The position numbers were made by a program, and so were the translations under genes. 64,000 bases of DNA. It comes from Cymbidium sinense. Lineage: Eukaryota > Streptophyta > Magnoliopsida > Asparagales > Orchidaceae. The notes below the pieces were generated by a model that saw only the letters and a list, made by a program, of their open reading frames with translations, was not told the DNA's origin and did not search any database. Of this stretch, positions 22,677 to 36,279 are shown one piece after another. The stretch covers positions 43,223,648-43,287,647 of the forward strand of contig CM038221.1 of assembly GCA_021442155.1 (NCBI GenBank). Direction: 5' to 3'. Every line of letters starts with the position of its first letter. The stretch's first letter is position 1.

Positions 22677-24584
22677 GGGAGAAATGAGGCTTTAGACCTC
22701 TTGCTCCCACAACCATTCGGCCCCCAAAAGCTCTCCAAAATAAAAAAGTAACTCATCCCCCACTTCTTTGAGCCATTTTTGAGACCAAAAATACAAATAG
22801 TTATTTTTCCGGCAATGCGACTGTAAACATCGGAGAAGACGACTTCATGAAGGGAGGCAAGGGTTAAAGATCATTCCAAAGCTCCCTCACATATCTAGGA
22901 GTTCGCCCAAATCTTCACCGCCGCCGAAAACCATCCCCGGCGAGGTAAATTTTGCCAAACTTTAGTGCCTTAGGATTTTTTATATTGTGTGTTAATTTTC
23001 TTGCAATTTTAGGAATTTCCCCTAGATAATCCAGTAATTTTACTTTAAATCATCCCAATTAAAAAAATAGAATTTTTTCGGTGCGAATCGACTTGAAAAC
23101 GAGTCCATTTGGACAAGTTTTCACTTAGAAAACCTTATTTTTCCCTTTAAAAAAATTTTTTTTTCATCCGGCGACCATCGTCCGATCCACGGTTTGCGGG
23201 ATGGATGGCTCTGATCGCCGTGGATGCATAATCCGCGCATCGCTGATGTGATCTAGGCCGTCGATCTCGATTCGTCGGACCGTCGATCGCGATCGATCTG
23301 ACCGTCCGTCGTCGTCGAGCGACCGGTGGTATGGTCGCTTTTTGGCGGTCTTTGCCCAACGGTTGATGTCAGCACTGCGCGTATTTTTTAGGAAAAAAAA
23401 TTAATTTATATCACCTAAAACTTCAAAAAGTTCATAAAAAATAAAATACTTAATCAAAAATTATAAACAATGGCTCATTGGATTAGCCTTCCAGAGAAGA
23501 ATCCAACAAATCCAAAATCTCCAAATTTTACTAAGTATTTTGAGCTTAATTTGAGTTTTAATAAAAATCAAATTTTATTAATTAAATAAAATCATAAAAA
23601 TATATGTCATATTAAGTTGAAATTTTTAAAAATTGAAATTAAAGTTAAAACACACCTACCATAAAAATTTCAACTAAAAAGGACTTCTGGATTAGGAGAA
23701 ATTAAATTTTGAAGTTTAGATTATCCATTTTAATAAAATAAATCAAATAAAAATTTAGAAATTTACAAAAATCTTTAAAATTGCTTAAATCGCTTCAATT
23801 GGCATCTAGGACTCTTAAGAAAATAATGTGCTCTTCTGAATCCTAATGAACCCCAAACAAACACTTAAGAGTAGAGTTTAATCAATTAAGGAGTTAATTA
23901 AAATATAATCTAAAAATAATTTAAATATCAAATCAAAATCATAAATGAAATAGCGCTTAAGCAATCATTAATCAAACCTCAAATCAGAATAATATCATCC
24001 TTAAAGAAAATTAAATTAAATATGATTAAACCTATTTAAGCTAATAAAATTCAATTAAATGATTAAATTTTAAATCAAACTTAAAACTAAACAAATCTTG
24101 GAAACTTTAACATGGGTCAAACCAGTATAACTAAACCTACACTAAGCATGGAATCTTAATCATATGAGACCCCTTAATGAGTATAAATAAACTGAAACTA
24201 ATTAATCATTAAATAAACTAAAAAAAATCAAACTCATTATAAACCAATTTAACATAATCATTTAATACTAATAGAATTAAACCAAACAAAATTAAAGTAA
24301 ACTTAATTAATATATGATTAAATCACATCCCTTTGGAATAAGATAACTAATTAACCATTAAATATTTCAACCTAATAACTAAATTAAACATGTTAATGAA
24401 ATCAAATAAACATAATAAGTGAATCAAATCAATAAAACTCTAATCATAAATAATCAAACTTAATTGAAATGAAATAAATAATTAATTCACTTAATAATAA
24501 TGATGGTAATAACAATGATCTTTTAATCAAATCAATCTTAAGTAAAACAAAACTTAACTTAAATCAAATCATTCATGTGAAATT

Positions 24585-25250
24585 AAGTCATTAATTTCTA
24601 ATTAAACAAACTCTTAATTAATCTAATAATTTAAAATTTTAATTACCCTTAATCAAACTTAATTAATCAAACATCTAATTAATGCAAACTTAATAAATTA
24701 ATCCATCATCTTAATTAATCAAATAATTTAAATAAATTACATTAATGCTAACTTTAAAATTAAGCTTAAATCAAACCCCTAATTAAATTTAATAATCACA
24801 CCCCTCAAGTAAACTAATTAAGTTAATCAAATTAATCATATTAAACCTAAGCCTAATCAAACATGATTAAAATGCATTTAAATACTAATCAAAAACTAAA
24901 TTAAACCTAAATCGTTAAGTCATTAATCTCCAATTAAAAAAACCTTTAATTAATCTAATAATTTAAAATTTCAATTACCTTTAATCAAACATAATTAATC
25001 AAACATCTAATTAATGCAAACTTAATAAATTAATCCATCATCTTAATAAGTCAAATTAATTTTATAAATCACATTAAAATTAATTCAAATCAAACACTTA
25101 ATTAATCTACTAATTAATTTAAGCACACCTATTAAATAAACTAATTAAGTCAATCAAATTAATCATATTAAACTTAAGCTTAATCGAACATAAAATGCAA
25201 TTAAATGATAATCAAATCCTAATTTAAACTTAAATCATTAACTCATTAAT
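24585..25250. repeat. Tandem duplication, about 332-bp unit, in B1
   Basis: The stretch from AAGTCATTAATTTCTAATTA at 24585 recurs at 24917 with few changes, including the phrase AATGCAAACTTAATAAATTA. A shorter related unit follows near 25228 and 25426. Confidence 0.8.
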
Positions 25251-28200
25251 TACATCATTAACCCTAATAAATATGAAATCAAATTAAAAATTAAACAAAT
25301 CTTGATTTAATTTAATAATTAATCATACCTCTTAAATAAACTAATTAAGTTAATTAAATTAATCATATTAAACATACACTTAATCAAACATAAATGCAAT
25401 CAAATACTAATCGAAACCTAAATTATTAAGTCATTAATTACATCATTAGTCTAAATAAATATGAAATCAAATTGAAAATTAAACAAACCTTTATAATTAA
25501 TATAAATACACTTCTCAATTAAAATAATCACATAATCATATTGAACCTAAGCAAACCCATAGACCAATAAAACTAATCAAATCAAATTAAGTCAAATTAA
25601 ATTAAATTAAGAAAGACTCTCATCAATTTAATATGTAATCAAATCAAATCTCATTCAACCTATTTAAATAAGATAAACTAATCAACTATCCAATATATGA
25701 AATAAAAATACAAACCAAACTTTGATGAATATGATAAATGGATGTGATTAAAAATAAAATCCTAATTACAAAGAATCAAAATAAAATTCAATTAATCTAA
25801 TCTGATCAAACTACAAATAAATGAACCCAAATCAAATTAAACAAACATAAAGTTAAGTCACATAACCATAATCAAAGAGAAGAATTAAACATTAATTTAA
25901 AAGGATATTGAATTATCAAGATTTAATTAAATCAAAACATCTAATCTAAAATTAATCAATCAAGAAATACATGAACTTAAACAAACTTAAACTTCATTAG
26001 ATATTAAGGATAATGAATTATCAAAATGCAATTAAACTAAAACATCTAATCGAAAATCAATCAATCAAATACTTAAACAAACTCAAATTATAAATTCTAA
26101 ATCAAATCAAATCAAATGAATTACACAAATTCAAATGGGCTAATTAAGATACTTAAGCACCTTAATTAGATTCTTTAGGTGTTAGGATGTAGAATAGGGT
26201 GAGTTCTATCTACAAATGGAATTATTATATTCTTCATTCTTGAAAACTTAAACATCATTTAACCAAATCATAGTGAAATAAAAAAATAAAAAATAAAGCA
26301 TTAAATCATTTAAATTGAAATCACTCAAAGGTAAAATTTAAACAAAATTCAAGCTCTAAATTGAAACTTAAACTAAAGAAGCCTAGTAAAGTCTTGTCAC
26401 ACAAGCCTTAAGCATACACATTAGAATAATAAGTCACCACTTCTAGTGCTAAGTTAGGGCATTGTATGTATGAAGCTATATTTTGTTTTGTAATGCAATA
26501 TTTTAGATTGGATGTTAGGGTGTATGTTTCTTTGACTGAATGTTTGGTCGTTATTAGCCTAATCATATTTTCTGTAGGGAGTTGTGCTTAAGGGGCTGAT
26601 GTAATAAAAATACAAATGCATTTGTTGTGTAGGTTGCTTTGCCCCTAAGCATAACTCATGTTAGGACAGGTGGGCTTGGTTACCCATGTGTGGGGTGCTA
26701 AGTCCAAATTATTCACATAACTGCTTCGGTTGTATATTGTGTTTAGCTAATATTTATTTTGCAAGTATAGCTAGATTTACTTTTCTTATTTTTGATGTAA
26801 TTTTGAATTAGGAATTAGGATTAGTGTTATGGGAGATTAGGATGAGTAGTGACCAGAAGGCTTAGTCCCTAAGGTGCCCTGTGATGTCCTTGGAGCAAAT
26901 CAAATCAAAAGAAAGAGAAAAAAGAAATGAAGAAAAGAAGACCCCCCATAGCATGCATTATTTTTTGTAATCCGAGTTGTATAACGGTAGAGCTCGGCTA
27001 CCCATATTTTTTTCTCTTTTTGGGGTGTACAGTAGAACCCGACCGCATTGACCTTTTATTCTTTTATGGTAGTCTATAAAATTGTTTGATGTTGTGTTTA
27101 GATTGCGCATTAGAATAACATGCTTTTCATAGTTTCTTTATGATTGGTGCTTGAATATGTAGCCTGGATGCGATAGGCTCTTAGGATGGAATTAATTTTT
27201 CTACTCTAATTAATAACTCATAACTAAAATTTTAATATAACTCATAACCTCACTATAAAGCCTAGGAATTAAATCAAGATAATAAAATTTTTTGCAACCC
27301 CTAAAAGCTGGATGAATGAATGTATACTATCATGCATGTCATATTATTCCACTCTTGTTAAGAAAGGGCTTCCATCTTTGCTAGAGAATGAAGGCTTAAC
27401 CTGTGAGAGCCTTTGATGGAAGAACACCCCTTTCTTTTTTGATTTGACCCATAATCAAGTTCTCATGCATTTAGGCATACAAAATTCCATAGCTTATGTT
27501 AAAACATAGAGTTCAAAAGAATCAAATAAATTTGATAAAATTTGCATTAGACTAAGTCTTAAATTCATACCCCTCATGCTCTAGTCTCTTAGGGAGTGAG
27601 TTTAAGGACTTAGTCTCATTTCTAAATAAACAATAGCCTAGCTATCTTGCAAAGGATTAGACTTGCCTACATGGATTTAAAGCGTGAGAGGAGTTAGTTG
27701 GCCGCTACTCAGCTGATAATAAGTCCAGCAGTCGGGTGATTTATTCTTTCTTGCGGAGGCAAATCATATACCCATTTTTGCCTTAGATTTAGGTCGTGCT
27801 TTGGCCTTCACCAAAACTCCCTAGATTTATGATTTGAGGTAGCTATTTTCTTTGGGCTACAAGCATAAATCCTCACATCTTAGGCATTTTCACAATCTTA
27901 TGTTGTGGAATTATAAGCTTTAGCGATCTAATAAAATGTCAACTCAAATAATTAACTCTCTTCAATTTCAAAAAATATAAAGTCCAATTATAAGGTAGAT
28001 TGGAATGCTCACTAGGAAGTATTATGAGCATTTCCTACTTTCACCCTTTAGATTCCAAAAATAAGTCTTCTCCTTGATATATCCCATTTAATTTTCTAAA
28101 ATAGTCAATCCTTTGATAGTCTTAACCTTGAAATCTTTGGAGACCTTAACTGTATACTTTAATCGAGAGTATTCTTGAGAAATTCCTATTCCTTATGATG

Positions 28201-28673
28201 TAATTAACTATGGGGACTTGCCTCCATAGGAAACTTAACGAACCCGACTTAAAATAAACCCTAATTTACTTTTTCATGTAAAGTAGGGGAAATATCTCTA
28301 GTATATTTGAAGACCCATCATGCCTTAGGAGTTCTTATTAGGTGATTAGGTCCATTATAGGGTGATGATTTCTATCTTTCAAGATAGTACATCATTCCTT
28401 AATGTCATACCCGATCACTTCAATAAGTACCTCCTAAAATATGCGTGGTGTCCCACATCTCAAAAATAAACACCACAGAGAGGTAATTAATTATAGGTGC
28501 TTGTGCTTATAAGAAACTTGGAACCAGATCTAAAGTCCTCACAAAATGAGAGTGAAATCTCTGGGTAGTGTCTTATCTACTATTCCATCTACCTTCTAAA
28601 AATTCGATCGACATTTAAATCAAACTCTTTTCATTGAGAGGTCGGTGGTGAATTTTTGGAGACCATAGATTTC

Positions 28674-28691
28674 TGGCGACTCTGCTAGGTA
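28674..28691 (+). other. Primer binding site, tRNA-Arg type
   Basis: TGGCGACTCTGCTAGGTA directly after the left LTR. TGGCGACTC-GCTGGG is the tRNA-Arg-type PBS described for Ogre/Tat elements; here one G is A. It would prime minus-strand synthesis. Confidence 0.75.
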
Positions 28692-28944
28692 TTGGTTTCT
28701 CTTTCCATCTTTGGCTAGTCAAAGTTAGAGTATAGTAGGAGTGAAGTATAAGTAATCAAAATTAAAATTTAGTTATAAAATAAAACCTCTAATGAACATA
28801 ATAGTTTGTTGAGTATGATTTTATTTGTTTGAAATTTTCTTTTGAATATGTTATTTATTTTTGTTCTGTTGTATCTCTGTATTTTGAAAGTATATAGTAG
28901 AATACTTATTTCTGATTATTGACCCCCACATTTCATTTAAATAG

Positions 28945-29553
28945 ATGGATCCACAGAATACTCCATTTATTGTGAAGCTGAGCTGTGGGTCTAACATCCG
29001 TCTGGCTAATTCTATCATCAACACAAGAGATGTTGGAGCTACCATTCAATTTGGTAGTGTTGACTTTCTAGCAATTGCAGCTAAAGCTAATATCACATCA
29101 ATCCAAGATACATCTGTAGATCGTGCACATCAGCTCGTGCAACAGAGAAAATTTACTGAAGTAGTTACTGCTAAAGCTCCCCAAAAGAGAGTTTCTATTT
29201 TTCAAAGATTGGGATATTTTGACACTCTGACTATGAAGAGAACTGTTGTTGGGCATAAAGTCTCAGTCATGCTTATAAGCACCACTCTGCCAATTGAACC
29301 TTTCATACTAGGAAAACATGATCATGAAGCTTCCTCATATGGAGGAAAATTAACAAGAAGGCAGAGAAGAATGATGAATAGTGAATTACGAGCTCAACAA
29401 CTCTTGTCTAAACAACATACTATGTCGTTAGCCTTAGAACCAGAAGCGAGTATTCCTACCCAGAATCAATTTGAGAACCTGAAATGGGTAAAAAGGAATA
29501 GCACTACTGGTGAGCTGAAGCAATCTCTTTGGTTCCCTAAAAAAAATTCTTGA
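28945..29553 (+). CDS. Tat-element ORF1 upstream of gag
   Basis: An intact open frame of 202 codons from ATG, lying between the PBS and gag. The product is hydrophilic with RVSIFQRLGYF (about residues 83-93) and a basic block KLTRRQRRMMNSELRAQQ (about 132-149), and ends in KKNS. Ogre-type elements have an extra ORF1 upstream of gag, of unknown function; position and size fit. The SxFxRLG and basic block also resemble the N-terminal part of gag in related Tat elements, so a gag fragment is the alternative. It is the longest undamaged frame in the element. Confidence 0.6.
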   Translation: MDPQNTPFIVKLSCGSNIRLANSIINTRDVGATIQFGSVDFLAIAAKANITSIQDTSVDRAHQLVQQRKFTEVVTAKAPQKRVSIFQRLGYFDTLTMKRTVVGHKVSVMLISTTLPIEPFILGKHDHEASSYGGKLTRRQRRMMNSELRAQQLLSKQHTMSLALEPEASIPTQNQFENLKWVKRNSTTGELKQSLWFPKKNS

Positions 29554-30599
29554 AATCTTATCTACTAGAGTGCATCGAGTGCTGAAGGTTGCCAAGGAAA
29601 TATGCCTAATGAAAAGAAGAGTCCAAAGGCCTGTGATAATCGAAGCTGATAATGTTTCATCTGTAGACCACCACATGTTGTGAGAGTTCGTGATTGATTT
29701 AAGCAAATCCCGTATGGTGAGTATCAAAGCGCGACACCCCAACCATATATCCGAGAACCCGCTTTCGAAAGATTCTAATGGCAAGCAAGCTTGGAGGCCA
29801 AGGCCCCAAAGAGAAACTGTTGAAAATAAAGGAAAAGACGTGACATCTAGTTCACATTCCTGGAAATCCGCCAATGATAAGAACCAATAAAAATGGGTTC
29901 AAAAAAAGAAATCTTCTGATAATGAATTACAGGATGGTCGACACCCAGGAGAACATTCCATGGAATCCCATCGTCGGTCAATTGAATCTCCATGAAAGAA
30001 AGTTGACTTTGATCATAGCCCTCTGATTGAAGAGAGGTTTATCTCGAATCCAAAGCTAGAAATTCATCAGAGGAGACATTCTGAAGTCATATTACAAAAA
30101 GATGAAGAGTATGATGAGGATACTATGGAAGTGGAAGTAGTGTATTTGGTACAACATGCCAGAGAACCATCTGGTGCACGATAGCACCAACATAGACGTT
30201 CATAAAGAACCAGCTCTTGAGCAAACATAAGGAGAAGCTTCAAGCACATCCTTAGGTGATGAAGAGGAAGAAGAACTAGAAAGAGAAGAAGATACCTCTT
30301 TCTTTGCCAACACTATCACGCTAGCCCAAATGCATAAATGAATGCAACGATGGATGAAGGCAAAGGATAAGGAGATCATCCAGTTAAATGGAAAGATGAA
30401 TCAAATGATGACACAAATGAATGTAATATTGCAGATGATGCAGAGAAATGTGGCAAAAATGCCAACATCTATTCCACCTATCAACCATCGACAAGTAATG
30501 CTACATCTGCTGATCCACCAGTTATCTTCGTGCCTCAAGCTTCCATAGCACAGAATGCACCTGAGGGGAGAAATGAAGTCAATTAACTAGCTCCTCAAC

Positions 30600-31900
30600 C
30601 CATCCCTCAAGATGTGCCTAATATATCTGAGCCCGTGACAACAGCTCAATTGGAAATAATTATAAGTGAAAAGATCAAAGCTATCATTATCGCTGACCAA
30701 ATAGAAAAATTGGTAAGCAAAGGTCATTCGTACTCGATAAAGTACAATCAAGTGCCATACCCTAAAGGTTATTCGATGCCTAAATTCAATACATTTAATG
30801 ACAATGGAAACCCCAGACAACACCTGGCACAATTCAAAGCAACATGTGACAATACAGGAGGCAATGATGCACTACTATTCTACCAATTCATCAATAGTTT
30901 AACCTCAATAGCTTTTGAATGGTACGTTGAATTGCCTAATGACTCGGTCAAGACTTTTGCTGAATTAGAGATGATGTTCGTCAAGAGATTCGCCAGTGCA
31001 ATTAAAACGATTACAATTACTGACCCCGCCTTAGAACGAAGAAGGAAAGACGAGTCAGTGACTAAATATATTTCACGTTGGAGAAATATGAGCATGAAAT
31101 GTGAACAATAACTAGAAGAGGAACATGCAATCCAATTGTTGATGGGCAACATCGATGATAAGATGGCACCATATTTATGCATGGCCTCTATCTTAGTATT
31201 TCAAGAGTTATTGGACCAAGTGGTGAAGTTTGAAAAGCTGAATCGCTCAAAACCTGATGGTCACTCAGAAAAGGTAAAGAAGAATAAATACTCAGACTCA
31301 AGGAGGAATGAGTCTCACACAAACTCCTATAGCTCGAGTAGTGGAAAGAGAGCAACTTACAATGTTGATAAAGAAAAATAGCTCGATTATATGGATGAAG
31401 GGGGAAAGCAATTAGTTAACTCCCAATCAAAGCAATCAAAGAGAGATGATGAGCAAGTGCACTCATCTCTAAAAGACAATATGAGTAAGGAATACTCTTT
31501 GAAGAGGGAGAGTGTGGCTAAGTTATTTCACCAAATGCTTAAAGCAGGATTATAATTACCAGAATCCAAAATACCCAAAGAGTTAGGTCAAACTGATAAT
31601 CCAAAATATTGTTCATATCATCGAATAATTAGCCACCCAATTGAAGATTGCTTTATTTTTAAGGATTAACTGGAGAGAAAATATAAAAAGGGTGAATTCA
31701 CACTATTTGATAGTGTTCTCATTCATCCTAAAAGAGAATCTGCTAGAGTGGTTACGTCCACTTCAATACCATTGATGGCAGCGAAGGTAAAAAGAAAAGA
31801 AATACAAGATGAGCAATGGGAGACAGTAGTCTCTAAGAAGATCATGAAAATGTTGAAGCAGCTAAAAAAAATCCCTAGTGTTAAGTGAAAATCACCACTT
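30600..31900 (+). pseudogene. Tat-element gag
   Basis: The capsid core is clear: MPKFNTFNDNGNPRQHLAQF, then LLFYQFINSLTSIAFEWYVE and FAELEMMFVKRFAS, which are hallmarks of the Retrotrans_gag domain. A stop at 31109 splits it from the next piece (31136-31381, AIQLLMGNID then FEKLNRS), where VKKNKYS-type basic sequence begins. No clear CCHC knuckle is visible. Gag would form the particle that packages the RNA. Inactive because of in-frame stops. Confidence 0.85.
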
Positions 31901-32939
31901 GAATCTATATTGGACTTAAAAGAAATGCCTAAACTAAGCATTCTAGCTTCTCAGCGGCATTTTGATAATGTTACTTCATCACAACACGAGGAGCAGTCAG
32001 CTAAACGTAGGCCTCATAAATCAAAGAAGTCGACTACGAAAAAGAAGAGTAAGAAAAGTAAGAAGAGAACTATAATTCAAAAGATCATCAATAATCTAGA
32101 GGAGTATCATCAACTGATGAGATAGACTATCAAGCTTGCTGATTACATGTCAGGACTTCAGATCACTGAGTCAAATGAAGAAAGAAATAATGATAAAGAC
32201 TTGCTTCCTAGAGAGAAGTGTCACGCTATTTCGGTGGTGTCGAACAACCCCCAAAATGATCCATGCCTCGATAATTGGAATCAAGCAGCTTTGAAAAATG
32301 CAATATGCAAAAAATGAACTTAGAAAGTTTATCCCATCAAGCACGAGAATTCCTAAACCTATAACATCAAAGTCATGCTTGATGGTGCGACAAACAGAAG
32401 ACAATTAAGAAGAAGACTTATGCTTTCCTAACGAAGTTGAGTCTGAGCCTTCAGAGACATCACAAATGGGCCGCTTGAAGCTTGGCAGTGACTCTGAAGC
32501 ATCTGTACAATTCTTCAGAGTAGATGGTCACTTTGAAAGAGCTACCTCATCTGAAGAGTCTGAGCTGTATAAAGCAGTCCAAGTGCAACTAAGGAGTGGT
32601 AAGATACTATCACCTCTATTAAAGAAATGGCTGTCAAATAAACACAAAACCAGAAATGAAGACAAAAAAATTGAAGTTAACGAAGATATCATCCCTAAAG
32701 ACCCTAAGAAGAAAGCAAATTCAAGTGGAGAAATTGATTATAATATCATATCACATCTAAGAAAGATCTCTGCACAACTGAGTGTGTACGAGACTCTCTT
32801 GATGTCGAAGGCCCTCCGAGAAACGTTGATTTAAGCTCTTAAAGATCCAAAGGGATATGAAGCTTATTTTGTTGAACGATGCATGACTGAAGTTTTGCAA
32901 GCTCAAGATCTCTTGATGATCACTTTCTCTGAAGAAGAT

Positions 32940-33310
32940 CTTATGCTCGGGATAACGAAATAGAATCGCCCATTATATGTAACTGCAAAAAGTGATGGAA
33001 TTATAATCAACTGAATTCTGATTGACCCAAGTTTATCAATAAATATTATGAGTCTGCGAGCACTTAGGTGGTTTTTTTGTAGACATTCAGCTTCTTGGAC
33101 GAGATAAATTGATGGTCCATGGCTTTAATGAAATGGGGGCAGAGGACTCTCGGATTTTTCATTCTACCACTTAGGTTTAGAGAACTCTATAATCAAGCTA
33201 ATTTTCATGTGATAATGCTAACATCTCATTCAGAGCTCTATTTCGCCATCCTTATCTCCATGAATATAGTATGGTTCCGTCTACTCTACATCAATGTATG
33301 AAGTATATAA
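32940..33310 (+). pseudogene. Tat-element protease remnant
   Basis: RPLYVTAKSDGIIIN then ILIDPSLSINIMSLRALR follow the plant gypsy retropepsin pattern, where the active site is usually D-[GSP]-G-[SA]. Here the Gly after DP is replaced (IDPSLS). A frameshifted continuation gives LGFFILPLRFRELYNQANFH (near 33146-33205). It would have cut the Gag-Pol polyprotein. Several stops make it inactive. Confidence 0.7.
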
Positions 33311-34179
33311 AAAATGGAGCATAACACAAGATTATTGACACTATTCATCCATTTATAGTTCAACAGGATTTAAATAAGGCATATCCAAAAGATGATATTT
33401 CAGTTGAATTCAAAGAAAAATGTTAGCCTCCAACAAAAGAAAATGAGATAAATAACTTTGATTTTGATTATGATTTTGAGTCCATCTATGTCAGTGAAGT
33501 TCAATGTGTCTCTTCTAGAAGGCTGCTAACCAATTAGTATCTAACGATTTGTTCGTAGTTACACCAGTTTCTCCCTGAAATTTTAAAGAAGTCACATCGC
33601 ACGATGTTCATAATATTGAGGAACTAAAAATCTTTTATGTACCTCCTCTACTTGGGAGCAACATATTGGGAATTTCATTCTATAGATGAGGAATGTCAAT
33701 ACTATGATTCTGAATTGCTTATTCAGTACTCAGAGTCTGAAGAGATGGTATCCACTAGAATGTTGAGATACTATCCTCCAAAAATTCGAAGGATGATGCC
33801 CAAACTTGGAATCGATGTTGGAACTTATAGTTGACGAGCTCTCTTCTTTGATAACTTATGGAGTTTAAAGAGTCCACAGGCCTCTCAAAGTAGTGATAAT
33901 TATACCACTAAGGGTCTCGAATACATCCAACAAAAGCATCATCAAAAGAACACTTGCTATACAATAATCGAAAGTGAAGTTGAATTTGAAACTGAAAATG
34001 AAGATGACTGTTATGAAGTCGTTCTCATAATCGTGGGGAAGTAGAAGCCAAACCAACACCTGAAGAACTTGAAGATGGTGGGCAGACGTCTACCATGGAT
34101 GAGTTGAAAGAAATTAATTTGGGGGAAGAACCGTCCAACCTTTCGTTGGTGCCCTTATGATAAAGTTGAAGAAATAAAA

Positions 34180-35420
34180 ATATTGCTTTGTGAATTCAGT
34201 GACTGCTTTGCTTGGACATATTCTAAGTTGTTTAACTTATCCCCTAATGTGGCAGTTCACAAGCTAGCTATCAATTCTGATTCAATACTAGTTAAACAAG
34301 CTCCTAAAAGAGTGAGATTGGATGTTGAAGAACAAGTGGTTGCATAAACAAAAAAAAAAACTAATTGAACCAGGATTCATTCGTGAGAAGTATGCAGATT
34401 GGATATCCAACATTGTTCCCGTAAAGAAGAAGAATGGTCAGATTCGAGTCTGTGCCGACTTTCAAGATTTAAATAAGGCATACCCAAAAGATGATTTTCC
34501 ACTTCGTGTGTCAAAATTGCTAGTGGATAACACCTCCAACTATGACATGTTCTCCATTATGGATGAATCATCAGGGTATAATCAGATCAAGATGGCTCCT
34601 GAAGATGAAAAATACACACAACATTCAAAATACCAATTGGTATTTATTGTTACACAGTTATGCCGTTGGGATTGAAGAATGCCAAACCTACATATTAGAG
34701 GGCGATGACCCGCATCTTCAATGAGTTAATACAATTTGATTCATCATAAAGTAGAATGCTACGTTGACGATGCGTCGTTGAAAGCATTGATCGAAAAGAT
34801 CACCTTGAGAATTTAAGGATTGTCTTTGAAAGGATCAAAAAATAAGATCTCAAGATGAATCTTCTTAAGTGTGCTTTTGGGGTTTTCTCGGAAAAATTTC
34901 TTAGATATGTTGTAAGACATAGAGGAATTGAGATTGACCCCAACAAAATCAAGGCGATCATGGAGATGCCTCCACCGAAGAACCTTCGACAACTCGTATT
35001 CATTAAACATTTTATATCAAACTTGATGGGAATATGCCAAACTTTTGTGAAGCTAATGAAAAAGAATGCTCCATTCAAATGGGATGAGGAATGGCAATAA
35101 GCATTTGAGAGAATTAAAAAGTATATACTCAATCTGCCAATTCTAGCAACTCCTATCTCGGGGAAACCTCTTATCTTATACACCGCAGCTTTATAGGAGT
35201 CCATTGGGGCTTTACTTGCTCAACAAAATAAAGAAAACAAAGAAAGCATGATATACTACATTAGTCGAAGATTAATAGGAGTCGAAGTACGCTACTCTCC
35301 CATAGAGAAACATTGATTAGCACTGATATTCGCAGTCCATAAGCTTCGCCATTACATGCTTTCTCATAAAATCACACTAATCTCAAAAGTCGACCCGCTG
35401 AAATTCTTAATGACGAGGCC
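34180..35420 (+). pseudogene. Tat-element reverse transcriptase and RNase H
   Basis: Blocks in order: KLIEPGFIREKYADWISNIV, VPVKKKNGQIRVCADFQDLN, a KDDFPL block, then MDESSGYNQIKMAPEDEKYT, then after a frameshift the active-site CYVDD (about 34756-34770), then MNLLKCAFGVFS, and IEIDPNKIKAIMEMPPPKN. The first RNase H follows from about 35165 (KPLILYTAA, GALLAQQ, YYISRRL, YSPIEKH). At least three stops stand where relatives have Gln, Arg or Cys. Together these domains would copy the element RNA into DNA. Confidence 0.9.
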
Positions 35421-35589
35421 AACATTGACAGGTTGTTTAACTTGATGGGAAGTACTCTTTTTACAATTCGATATTACATATGTACCCTAGAAAGTAGTGA
35501 AGGGATAGGTCTTGTCAGACACTCTTGCTGCACATCCTATCCCAACTGACCCACCGCTTAATGATGACTTGCCTAATAAGAAGATTATG

Positions 35590-35950
35590 TTTATTAATGA
35601 AAGAGAAAACTTATAAATGGGAGATGTATTTTGATAGAGCATCATCGATGAAGCTAGCACAACCTTCGAACCTACCCAAGGCGTGAGCCGGTATTGGCCT
35701 CATATTCATAACACCTGAAGGAGGCATCATAAGACATTCATATGGCTTGACTGAACCTCGAACCAATAATGAAATCGAGTATGAGGCTTTGATAGCTGCT
35801 CTTGAAGAAGCTATTGCCATAAGTATCCAAAATTTGCAAATTTTTAGAGACTCTCAGTTGATCATTAATCAAGTTCTAGGAATCTATAAGATCACTAAGC
35901 TTGAGTTAGCCTACTATCATAAGCGAGTTCTCGAGCTAATGACATAAATA
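35590..35950 (+). pseudogene. Second, archaeal-type RNase H of the Tat element
   Basis: PEGG, then SYGLTEPRTNNEIEYEALIA (about 35733-35794; spelled from two frames), then IFRDSQLIINQVLG and LAYYHKRVLELM. The NNExEYEAL and the D in RDSQL are active-site positions of the extra RNase H that Tat-lineage elements gained beside the retroviral type. Its presence places the element in Tat. It is cut off from the upstream part by stops and a frameshift. Confidence 0.8.
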
Positions 35951-36279
35951 TTGAATGTTACATTGACTCGAGTCTCTCAATCCAAAAATAATAAAGAAGT
36001 CTGCTTAGCTAAACTAGCTAAAGTGGGCAAGCATGAACGACGAGCACGTGTTGATAGAAGTTTTCACCCGTCGAGTTCTATAGCCAGTGAATCGATATTC
36101 CCCGCTGGAAGAGAGACCATCAAGGGTAAACCAACAAGATGAAATTCTAATTGATCCTCACACTCTGTCAAAAATATCTACAACTAAACGACCGAAGCAT
36201 GCTAAAAAAGAACCCAAATTCGAAGAACTTTTAGAAGTACAATAAGAAGCCTTCATAGTAAAAGAACTAGATGATTAGC

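Larger units (their letters stand above)
21092..28477 (+). repeat. Nested repeat B1, LTR-like
   Basis: A 7.4-kb block that replaces about 0.5 kb found in the other two LTR copies. Parts are: a TTGAC-dense region (21381-22380), a TATA-like box (22664), GC-rich DNA (22900-23360) with words CCGGCGAGGTAAATTTTGCC, an extremely AT-rich part (23400-26150) and a mixed part (26200-28470) with no gene visible. Its first 5 kb matches 43511-48312 in reverse. The promoter-like middle suggests an LTR of another gypsy element, but I find neither its primer site nor its termini. Confidence 0.6.
17039..28673 (+). repeat. Left LTR, enlarged by nested repeat B1
   Basis: 17039-21091 matches 38876-42830 along its whole length, with many substitutions and small gaps. 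28478-28673 matches 43310-43510 (AGGTGCTTGTG, then GGAACCAGATCTAAAGTCCT, then CTCTGGGTAGTGTCTTATC). Between these lies B1 where the other LTR copies have about 0.5 kb of other sequence. The LTR carries a DEG1 gene fragment. Confidence 0.8.

Noticed and set aside
23147..23359. Arg-rich ORF on the minus strand
   Set aside because: Lies in a GC-rich R/U5-like part of repeat B1 full of CGATC words; no protein-like pattern.
29434..29874. 146-codon ORF on the minus strand
   Set aside because: Antisense of the Tat ORF1 and gag leader; no motif.
30880..31182. ORF on the minus strand opposite gag
   Set aside because: Exact antisense of the clear gag capsid domain.
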